This document shows, piece after piece, positions 56,737-64,000 of a stretch of DNA of 64,000 nt. The DNA is taken from positions 1 to 64,000 of the forward strand of contig CALEUG010000016.1 of the NCBI GenBank assembly GCA_937920515.1. Direction: 5' to 3'. Under the pieces are notes generated by a model. The model saw nothing but the letters and a program-made list of their open reading frames with translations, searched no databases and was not told the origin of the DNA. Numbering within the stretch: the first letter of the stretch is position 1; every line of letters starts with the position of its first letter. The stretch comes from an uncultured bacterium (GTDB taxonomy: Bacteria > Acidobacteriota > Aminicenantia > Aminicenantales > Saccharicenantaceae). The translations under genes and the position numbers were made by a program.

Positions 56737-57621
56737 ATGACCACCAGATTTCTTCCCGACAGGGAATCTTTAAAAAGAATCAGCCAGAACTTTTTTCTGG
56801 TACTGGCCGGTTCGGCGGTTATGGGCCTCGGTTATGCTCTTTTCCTCATCCCCTACCATCTGGTCCCGGGCGGAGTTTCCGGGGTTTCCATCATTTTCAA
56901 TTATCTGTTCAGGCTGCCCGTCGGGCTGCTGATAATCGTCCTGAACGTCCCGATTTTCCTGCTGAGTTACAGATTCCTGGGAAGAAAGTATCTCCTGACC
57001 ACCATTCTGGGAATGACGGTTTCTTCGCTGTTGATCGACCTGTTCCATGAAATAATCAAGCTTCCCCGCGGGACTGAAAATCCCCTGCTGGCCGCCATCT
57101 ACGGCGGGTTGATGCTGGGCCTGGGGCTTGGTCTGGTCTTCCGGGGGCAGGCTTCTACCGGCGGTTCGGACGTCATCGGCCTGATCTTAAACAAGTACAC
57201 CGGCCTGACGGTGGGCATCAGCATCATGCTGACCGATTTTATCATCATCTCGGCCTCGGGTCTGGTCTTCAAAAACCTGGAAGCCCCGCTTTATGGTTAC
57301 ATTGTCCTGTTCATATCTTCCAAGGTGATAGACCTGGTCCTGGAAGGCTGGAGCTTTTCCAAACTGGTGTTCATCACCTCCACCCAAGCCGACCAGATTG
57401 CCGACTTCATAATCAAGCAGCTGGACCGCAGCGGCAGCGCTCTCAAGTCCCGCTCTCTTTACCTCAACCGCGAGGGTGAAATCATCATCACCGTCATCCA
57501 CCGCAAACAGCTCACCGAGCTTAAAGCCTTTATCAAGAAGACCGACCCCCAGGCTTTTGTCATTATAAACGACACTTACGAGGTCCTGGGTAAAGGTTTT
57601 AAACCCATCCATTCCAGTTAA
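56737..57621 (+). CDS. YitT family membrane protein (DUF161/DUF2179)
   Basis: FFLVLAGSAVMGLGYALFLIPYHLVPGGVSGVSIIFNYLF, RGQASTGGSDVIGLILNKYTGLTVG, C-terminal IIKQLDRSGSALKSRSLYLNREGEIIITVIHRKQ. Confidence 0.92.
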   Translation: MTTRFLPDRESLKRISQNFFLVLAGSAVMGLGYALFLIPYHLVPGGVSGVSIIFNYLFRLPVGLLIIVLNVPIFLLSYRFLGRKYLLTTILGMTVSSLLIDLFHEIIKLPRGTENPLLAAIYGGLMLGLGLGLVFRGQASTGGSDVIGLILNKYTGLTVGISIMLTDFIIISASGLVFKNLEAPLYGYIVLFISSKVIDLVLEGWSFSKLVFITSTQADQIADFIIKQLDRSGSALKSRSLYLNREGEIIITVIHRKQLTELKAFIKKTDPQAFVIINDTYEVLGKGFKPIHSS

Positions 57622-57725
57622 AGCTCAAAACCCGCCCGGGTCCAGGAGAGCTGTCCCAATTTGATATTGAATTTTTTCCAGACCTGTGATAGTTAAGAGC
57701 AATCAGGAAAGCCAAGAGGTGGAGC

Positions 57726-58721
57726 ATGCTTAACTTTGAAATAACTTTCATGGACTTTCTGCTGGAACACCAGGAACGGCACGGCCGAACTTACCACTTT
57801 CTCATCCTGATGAACAGCATTCTCAACGCGGCCAAACGGATTCAACATTATTACCTGACCGGGGCCCTGAAAGGAAACCTGGGGTTGAGCGGACTGGTGA
57901 ACATCCAGGGAGAAAAGGTCATGAAGCTGGACCAGATGGCCAACGAGGTGGTCAAGCACTATCTGGCCCGCTCTGGCCGGGTAATTTATGCCGTCAGCGA
58001 AGAAGAAGACGAAGTAATTCCCATGAACGCCGCCGGCCGTTATTTCGTTTATTACGACCCGCTGGATGGTTCCTCCAACATCCCGCACAACCTGCCCGTC
58101 GGTTTTCTCTTTGGCATAGCCAAGAGAAACCTGGAAGGTCCGGAAGACGGGCACCTGAGAGCCGGCCAGGAATTCATTGCCTCCGGGATGTTCGTCATAC
58201 CGACCGGGACCTTTACCATCGCCCTGAAAGAGGCCGGATGCTGGCGTTTCCACATAGACGAAACGATGAATTTCGTCAAGCCGACCCGGATGGAACTGCC
58301 GGCGGACAGGAAGAGCTGGGAACTGTCTTTCAATTCAGCTCACCGGGAATATTTTGACCCGGGCGTGCGTGACTGGCTTAATAGGAATGAAACTAAATAC
58401 CAGTTCCGCTACTTAGGGGCTCTGGCCGGCGATTTTCACCGCATCCTGAGCAACGGCGGGCTATTTCTCTACCCGGCCATAGTCAACCATCCTGACCCCG
58501 GGAAGAATTATCCGCAGGGTAAGCTCCGCCTGATGTATGAAGCGGCTGTGGTCAGCTTTATGTGCCGGGAAGCCGGGGGCCGGGCGGTGGATGAAAACGG
58601 TCGGTCAATCCTGGAAATAAAGCCAGACCATCCCCACCAGAGAACCGCCCTGTACCTGGGCTCTTCCGAGCTGGTAGCTGAAATCGAAGAGATCCTGAAA
58701 AATAAGCAGGCGAAGGCCTGA
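57726..58721 (+). CDS. fbp: Fructose-1,6-bisphosphatase class I
   Basis: YAVSEEEDEVIPMN, FVYYDPLDGSSNIPHNLPVGFLFGI, GKLRLMYEAAVVSFMCREAGGRAVDENGRSIL. Confidence 0.94.
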   Translation: MLNFEITFMDFLLEHQERHGRTYHFLILMNSILNAAKRIQHYYLTGALKGNLGLSGLVNIQGEKVMKLDQMANEVVKHYLARSGRVIYAVSEEEDEVIPMNAAGRYFVYYDPLDGSSNIPHNLPVGFLFGIAKRNLEGPEDGHLRAGQEFIASGMFVIPTGTFTIALKEAGCWRFHIDETMNFVKPTRMELPADRKSWELSFNSAHREYFDPGVRDWLNRNETKYQFRYLGALAGDFHRILSNGGLFLYPAIVNHPDPGKNYPQGKLRLMYEAAVVSFMCREAGGRAVDENGRSILEIKPDHPHQRTALYLGSSELVAEIEEILKNKQAKA

Positions 58722-58728
58722 CCCTGCC

Positions 58729-60588
58729 TCAAAAGCCGAGCTTTTTTATAAGGTTAATAGTCTGTTCAAATTGTTCTGTCCGGCCCAGGCCGTAGGCCTG
58801 TTCCAGTTCGGTCATAAGCCTGGCCAGTTGCCAGGCCCGGTCCGAGCCCAGAGGTTCAGCAACCCTTCTCGGGTCCCGGAAAACACGGGGATGGAGGTCG
58901 CCCACCGGCAGCCCTTCTCTGTCCTGAGATAATTCCTGGAAAAGGGCCTGGCTGGAGACGGTCAACAGGTGGTCTCTTAAATTGATAAAGTAAAGCAGGC
59001 CATAAATCTCCAGGAGGTAGCTCTTCTCCGCGGGGGTGGCCCGGTCCAGGGCAACCTGCAGGTCTGGCGGCGGGCCATAGGAATAAATTTTCTTCATGGC
59101 TTTCAGGAAAGATTCATTCCTGGCCAGGGCTACCGGCAATACATCTTTCAAATAAAATTTTGACAGGTGGCTCAGGTCGAACGGCAGCTTTCGATTGCTG
59201 TCCTCAGCCAGGGGTAAAACCAAAACCGGCCTGGCGCTGCTGGTCAGGAATATTTCGCGGCGATCGAAATAACCGTTGCCATTGGTATCAAAATAGCGGA
59301 TTTCTCCGACCCTGGGCATACCGGCCAGGTAGCCGATCGGCAACCAGCCCTCTTCTGCTCCCAGCAGGTGTATTCTGTGGTCAACCTCGTTGTAGTACAA
59401 TTCCAGCTGGCCTTCCAGGTTAGCAATTTCTCTTCTGACATTCCATTTCTGGAGGCAGCGGGAAGTCGAGGGCAATTCCCGGCGCTCACCGACCCAGCCT
59501 ATCCCCTGCCCTTCCTGCTCTTTCCAGTTCATATTTCGCTCCAGACTCTCGTCCCGGTATTCTCTCCAGGAAAATCCAGCCCTGGACACTTCCAGATCGT
59601 TAATCAAGCCAGTTATTTTTTCATAAGGGATGGTATAGACTTCCTGGGGTGGTCTTCTTTTTGGAGAAAAGAGCCGGTACTCATCCAGATTAAAATGATG
59701 CTGGCCAACCAGGGTCAGTCCTAAATCATAGTGGAAGGGCAAATCCTGGCTGTTGCCGCGGTCGACATCCAGACTGATTTCCAGTGAGCCTATGGCCGGG
59801 CCGGCGGCCTCTTCCACCAGGTTGACCCGGACCAGCAGGTCGGTTAAGCCGTCATCGTTGAGGTCAAAGCTGGCCACAGGGCAGACTCCAGAAGGGCGCC
59901 AGCTTCGAAGAGACTGGTTGTACACATTCTGAAAATGGAGTTTTTTTCCGTTGAGGTTCTGAGTGAATATTTCGGCCATCAGTTCCAGGGGATTCCTGAA
60001 CCTGATTATCTCCCCGATGCTTTCAAAATCATAGCCGATCCAGGCCCGCTTCAGGTAACCCCTTTCAAAATATCTAACCTCCATAAAATCGGCCTGACCG
60101 TCCTCATTTTCATCTACGTAATCAACCATCAGGTCAACCTGGCCGTCCCGGTTAAGGTCGTAGAGGTAACAATCGTCGTGGTAATCGCCTCCTGACTTCA
60201 GGCTTTCGTTACCGTCGTCATCTATGATCCAGGCCAGGATTTCAACCTTCCGGCCATCCTCCAGCTCGTGGCTTTCCATCCTGATTGCCATTCGCTCCCT
60301 AACCTCACCGCCTTCTTCCAGCACCCGCGTTTCGCCCGGCTTGAGCTCCAGGGTCTTTTTCCACCATTTGCGGGACTTCAGCCCCGGGAGACGACCCTCT
60401 GGAGTTAAGGCCGTGACCTTCATCCACCAGGGCCCGCGGCCTTCTTCCCCGGGCTTCAGCGGGCGGATGGTTCTTTTCTGCGGATTCAAGGAAGACGGGA
60501 ATAAACAGATAACAAATACCAGCAGAAAAACCGGAATAAAATATTTATTCAGGGGACTTGGTTTCATTCCTGAACCTTTTTTTATCAT
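58729..60588 (-). CDS. Uncharacterised secreted protein with multiple Dx[DN]x[DN]G Ca-binding-like loops
   Basis: Signal-like N-terminus; DLNRDGQVDLMVDYVDENEDGQADFMEV, DLNDDGLTDLLV, DTNGNGYFDRREIF; start may be 60567. Confidence 0.8.
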   Translation of the reverse strand: MIKKGSGMKPSPLNKYFIPVFLLVFVICLFPSSLNPQKRTIRPLKPGEEGRGPWWMKVTALTPEGRLPGLKSRKWWKKTLELKPGETRVLEEGGEVRERMAIRMESHELEDGRKVEILAWIIDDDGNESLKSGGDYHDDCYLYDLNRDGQVDLMVDYVDENEDGQADFMEVRYFERGYLKRAWIGYDFESIGEIIRFRNPLELMAEIFTQNLNGKKLHFQNVYNQSLRSWRPSGVCPVASFDLNDDGLTDLLVRVNLVEEAAGPAIGSLEISLDVDRGNSQDLPFHYDLGLTLVGQHHFNLDEYRLFSPKRRPPQEVYTIPYEKITGLINDLEVSRAGFSWREYRDESLERNMNWKEQEGQGIGWVGERRELPSTSRCLQKWNVRREIANLEGQLELYYNEVDHRIHLLGAEEGWLPIGYLAGMPRVGEIRYFDTNGNGYFDRREIFLTSSARPVLVLPLAEDSNRKLPFDLSHLSKFYLKDVLPVALARNESFLKAMKKIYSYGPPPDLQVALDRATPAEKSYLLEIYGLLYFINLRDHLLTVSSQALFQELSQDREGLPVGDLHPRVFRDPRRVAEPLGSDRAWQLARLMTELEQAYGLGRTEQFEQTINLIKKLGF

Positions 60589-60816
60589 TTTTTCATTGTA
60601 ATCCTATTTTAAGGTGCCCGGCCTGTCAATCCGAAAAATGGAAGGCTGACCCCAACCGGGCCCGAGCCCGGTTTTAAGCGGGAAGGTTCAGGTCTGTTAC
60701 CTTCCCGGTGAATATCAGCCAGGCCCGGGACCACGGCTTGAAACTGCCAGGCCATGGGGATTTTACAGTCGTCATTCAGCAGGAATCCTGTTATAATTTT
60801 TATTCCGAGGTGAAAA

Positions 60817-62232
60817 ATGAACGGCCAGGCTTTCCAGTTAATCCAGAAAGAAACAGGTCCAGGCCTTAAACCCTCCTACGATCCCGGATTCCTGCCGCTG
60901 GGAAAATTTATTTCCTGGTACCGGAAACAGGCCGCCGAAAGCCCGGAAGAAATCGGGCTGGCTATCGAGAGAGAAAACCGGCTCATAGCCACCTTAAAAA
61001 CAAAAATTCTTCCGCTTTCTCCTGAGACCCGGTCTCTGACCATGATTTATGTCGAACGGCTGGTCAAGTTTCTGCTCTGGCAGAAAGGCGGCTGGAAAAT
61101 ATATTTTCAGGGACCGGAGGAAATTTTCCACCGGCTCCAGGAGCTCTATTCAGGTCAGGGTGAGAGGCAATTTGATGTCAACCTGATGAGCACCGTCTAT
61201 GAGCGGCCGTTTGAGGTTGTCCGGGTCAGGCCCGAAGAACTTCCTCCCGAAAGGGATAATCCCCTGGCCCTGGGCGGACATCTTGATGGTTGCCGTCTCG
61301 GTTTTGACCTGGGCGCCAGCGATTTCAAGGTGGCGGCCCTGCAGGATGGCCAGGTGGTCTTCAGCCAGGAAATTCCCTGGAACCCCCAGGAACAGGCCGA
61401 CCCGGAATACCACCGGCAACATCTGCAGCAGGGTCTGGAGCTGGCCGCCTCTCATCTGCCCCGGGTCGAAGCCATCGGCGGCAGCGCGGCCGGCATTTAC
61501 ATTAACAACCAGGTCAGGATTGCCTCTCTCTTCCGTTCGGTACCTGCAGAACTGTTCGAAAAGAAAGTCAAAAATCTTTTTCTTGAAATGAAGACAGGAT
61601 GGGGAGTGCCCTTCGAGGTCATCAACGATGGAGAAGTTACGGCCCTGGCCGGATACCTAAACCTTAACCGGACTGCCGTCCTGGGAATCGCCATGGGTTC
61701 GAGCGAAGCCGGAGGCTATCTTAACCGCCAGGGACATCTGCCGGGCTGGCTGGATGAACTGGCCTTTGCCCCCGTTGACCTCAACCCGCAGGCCGCAGTG
61801 GACGAATGGTCTGGCGACCGGGGAGTCGGAGCCATGTATTTTTCCCAGCAGGCGGTGAACAAACTGGCCCTGGCCGCCGGATTCAACTTCCTGCCTGAAT
61901 CAAAGCTTCCCGAAAGGCTAAAGCAGGTCCAGGCCCTGGCCGAAAAGGGAGAGGAAAGAGCCACCAGGATTTTCAGGGACATAGGAATTTACCTCGGATA
62001 CACCGCCCAGCTATATTCCCTGTTCTACGATTATGAAATCCTGATGATCCTGGGCCGGGTCACCTCGGGCCGGGGCGGCGACCTGATCAAGCAGGAAGCC
62101 GAGCGGGTTCTGGCCTCGGAATTTCCGGAACTCAGCCAAAAAATACAAATCTTTCTGGCCGACGAACAGAGCCGCCGGGTGGGTCAGGCGGTGGCCGCGG
62201 CCACCCTGCCTCAAATCCAGAAGAAGGGATAA
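60817..62232 (+). CDS. ROK/sugar-kinase-like (ASKHA fold) protein with N-terminal extension
   Basis: RLGFDLGASDFKVAALQDGQVVFSQEI, VINDGEVTALAGYLNLNRTAVLGIAMGSSEAGGYLNRQG; canonical ROK zinc-site cysteines absent; SD GAGGTG. Confidence 0.65.
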   Translation: MNGQAFQLIQKETGPGLKPSYDPGFLPLGKFISWYRKQAAESPEEIGLAIERENRLIATLKTKILPLSPETRSLTMIYVERLVKFLLWQKGGWKIYFQGPEEIFHRLQELYSGQGERQFDVNLMSTVYERPFEVVRVRPEELPPERDNPLALGGHLDGCRLGFDLGASDFKVAALQDGQVVFSQEIPWNPQEQADPEYHRQHLQQGLELAASHLPRVEAIGGSAAGIYINNQVRIASLFRSVPAELFEKKVKNLFLEMKTGWGVPFEVINDGEVTALAGYLNLNRTAVLGIAMGSSEAGGYLNRQGHLPGWLDELAFAPVDLNPQAAVDEWSGDRGVGAMYFSQQAVNKLALAAGFNFLPESKLPERLKQVQALAEKGEERATRIFRDIGIYLGYTAQLYSLFYDYEILMILGRVTSGRGGDLIKQEAERVLASEFPELSQKIQIFLADEQSRRVGQAVAAATLPQIQKKG

Positions 62233-62239
62233 TGTAGAT

Positions 62240-63022
62240 ATGGAAATAATTGTCCAGCCCGACAGTCAACAGGCAAGCTGGCTGGCCGCCAGGCTGGTCA
62301 GAAAGCTGATACTGGAAAAACCCAGGCCGGTTCTTGGTCTGGCCACCGGTAATACCCCGCTGCAGCTTTACAAATACCTGGTGAAGATGCACCGGGAAGA
62401 AGGCCTGGATTTCAGCCAGGTGATAACCTTCAATCTGGATGAATACATTGGACTTTCTCCCGACCATCCCGCGTCTTTTCATAATTTCATGTGGACCAAC
62501 CTCTTCAACCAAATCAACATCAGGCCAGAAAACGTGCACATTCCCGACGGGCTGGCCCCTGACATCCCGGCCTGCTGCGAAAAATATGAACAGCAGATCA
62601 AGGCAGCCGGTGGTATTGACCTTCAGATTCTGGGATTGGGTACTAACGGCCACATCGGCTTCAACGAGCCTTCCTCTTCTCTGAGCTCGCGCACCAGGCT
62701 CAAAACCCTGACCGACCAGACCAGGAAAAATTATGCCGTCTTTTTCGGAGGCGAAGAGAACGTGCCCTTTCATGCCATCACCATGGGCATCGGGACAATT
62801 CTTGAAGCCCGAACCTGCCTGCTGATGGCCTTTGGCAAAAAAAAGGCCAGGGCCATTGCCCTGGCGGTGGAAGGTCCCATTACCGCCTCGGTCCCGGCTT
62901 CGGCCCTGCAGCTTCATCCCAGAGCCATAATCTTACTCGACCGGGAGGCCGCTTCCGAATTGAAAAACCTGGATTACTACCGCTGGGTTTTTGAACATAA
63001 ACCGGAATGGCAGAAAATTTAA
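62240..63022 (+). CDS. nagB: Glucosamine-6-phosphate deaminase
   Basis: LGLATGNTPLQLYKYLVKMHREEGLDFSQVITFNLDEYIGL, LQILGLGTNGHIGFNEPSS, FHAITMGIGTIL. Confidence 0.93.
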   Translation: MEIIVQPDSQQASWLAARLVRKLILEKPRPVLGLATGNTPLQLYKYLVKMHREEGLDFSQVITFNLDEYIGLSPDHPASFHNFMWTNLFNQINIRPENVHIPDGLAPDIPACCEKYEQQIKAAGGIDLQILGLGTNGHIGFNEPSSSLSSRTRLKTLTDQTRKNYAVFFGGEENVPFHAITMGIGTILEARTCLLMAFGKKKARAIALAVEGPITASVPASALQLHPRAIILLDREAASELKNLDYYRWVFEHKPEWQKI

Positions 63023-63101
63023 AAGGCCCTTCTCTTTTTGACTTGCTTTTCCTGCCTGTGATATAAGATTTTAACCTGAAATTGAACCAAAGGACTGAAA
63101 G

Positions 63102-64000
63102 ATGCACCTGACCACCCTTGACTGGATTATCGTCATCGTTTCCATCAGCATCTGCTTCCTGCCGCCATTAATACTGAGCCGCCGGGCGGGCAAGAACACG
63201 GCCGAATTTTTTACCTCGGGCCGGGCTGCACCCTGGTGGTTGATCGGCATTTCCATGGTGGCCACCACCTTCAGCACCGATACCCCCAACCTGGTTACCA
63301 ACATTGTCCGCAACAACGGCGTGGCCGGCAACTGGGTCTGGTGGGCCTTTCTCCTGACCGGCATGATGACCGTCTTCTTCTATGCCCGTCTCTGGCGACG
63401 CTCCCGGGTTCTGACCGACCTGGAATTCTACGAACTCCGCTATTCGGGCAAGCCGGCTTCCTTTGTCCGCGGCTTCCGGGCAATTTATCTCGGCCTTTTC
63501 TTTAACTGCGTGATCATGGCCTCGGTCAACCTGGCCGCGGCCAAAATTGCCAACGTCATCCTAAGCTGGCCCATGGCCAGAACTCTTATCATTTGCAGCC
63601 TGATCAATGTCACCTTCGCCGCCCTGGCCGGGCTGTGGGGCGTCCTGGTGGTCGACCTGATTCAATTCGGCATCGCCATGACCGGGGCCTTTTCCGCAGC
63701 CGTCTTCGCCCTCAAGCAACCTGAAATTGGCGGATTGTCCGGCCTGTTTTCCAGGCTGGACGCCAGAACCTTAGGTCTGCTGCCAGATTTCGGCAACTGG
63801 ACGATAGCCCTGTCTATATTCATTATTCCTGTGGCGGTCCAGTGGTGGTCGGTCTGGTATCCCGGGGCCGAACCCGGTGGTGGCAGCTACATTGCCCAGA
63901 GAATGCTGGCGGCCAGGAGCGAAAAGGATGCCCTCTCCGGCACCCTGTTTTTTAATTTTGCTCACTATGCCCTGAGACCCTGGCCCTGGATCCTGGTTGC
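63102..64000 (+). CDS. Sodium:solute symporter (SSS) family, N-terminal part (runs off window; not in ORF track)
   Basis: ATG at 63102 with AAAGGA; translates to MHLTTLDWIIVIVSISICFLPPLILSRRAGKNTAEFFTSGRAAPWWLIGISMVATTFSTDTPNLVTNIV, open to the window end. Confidence 0.85.
   Translation, partial: MHLTTLDWIIVIVSISICFLPPLILSRRAGKNTAEFFTSGRAAPWWLIGISMVATTFSTDTPNLVTNIVRNNGVAGNWVWWAFLLTGMMTVFFYARLWRRSRVLTDLEFYELRYSGKPASFVRGFRAIYLGLFFNCVIMASVNLAAAKIANVILSWPMARTLIICSLINVTFAALAGLWGVLVVDLIQFGIAMTGAFSAAVFALKQPEIGGLSGLFSRLDARTLGLLPDFGNWTIALSIFIIPVAVQWWSVWYPGAEPGGGSYIAQRMLAARSEKDALSGTLFFNFAHYALRPWPWILV

Noticed and set aside
1-64000. Very frequent CTGGCC/GGCCAG hexamers across the window
   Set aside because: They follow the coding strand and fit Leu-Ala (CTG GCC) codon usage, so no Chi-like or repeat function is needed to explain them.
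1-64000. CRISPR arrays, tRNA/rRNA genes, insertion sequences, prophage or defence genes
   Set aside because: Looked for spaced direct repeats, tRNA-like intergenic sequence, transposase/integrase and nuclease/methylase motifs; none supported.

Overview
This 64 kb window is gene-dense bacterial chromosome (about 49 supported CDSs, two of them cut by the window edges) and reads as core metabolism rather than a mobile or defence island. I see no rRNA, tRNA, CRISPR array, transposase, integrase or phage gene. Main blocks in order: OYE-family fragment, TIGR01976-like PLP enzyme, branched-chain aminotransferase; a peptide-use block (POT transporter, two M24 peptidases, MFS, C69 dipeptidase); WbqC-like protein; a minus-strand cell-shape operon mreB-mreC-mreD-mrdA-rodA ending in a fused radical SAM/DUF2344 protein; OPT transporter, def-fmt, M23 peptidase, a stand-alone EF-Tu-domain-2-like protein, SDR; a TCA block (acnB divergent from icd-mdh, then sucCD); a secreted/envelope block (MBL-fold, DUF5107-like+TPR, OmpA-like, M14 peptidase, ChaN-PDZ, Ntn hydrolase); an EF-G paralogue; ileS-lspA-lgt-rluD; nadC-nadB; tldD-pmbA; nitroreductase-MFS; YitT; class I FBPase; a secreted protein with Ca-loop-like repeats; and an ROK-like protein-nagB-SSS symporter group. 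Promoter-like sites match the sigma70 consensus, often at 16-18 bp spacing and often in divergent pairs. One clear intrinsic terminator lies after mdh. The best candidates for follow-up are: (i) apparently leaderless def and nadC transcripts, (ii) the uncharacterised radical SAM fusion in the cell-shape operon, (iii) the 60 kb secreted Ca-loop protein, (iv) the IDH with an atypical cofactor loop, (v) the ChaN-PDZ gene with a perfect palindrome just downstream of its predicted promoter, and (vi) the structured 520 bp intergenic region after sucD. I found no convincing wholly new system. Family names come from reading motifs in the translations, not from database searches.
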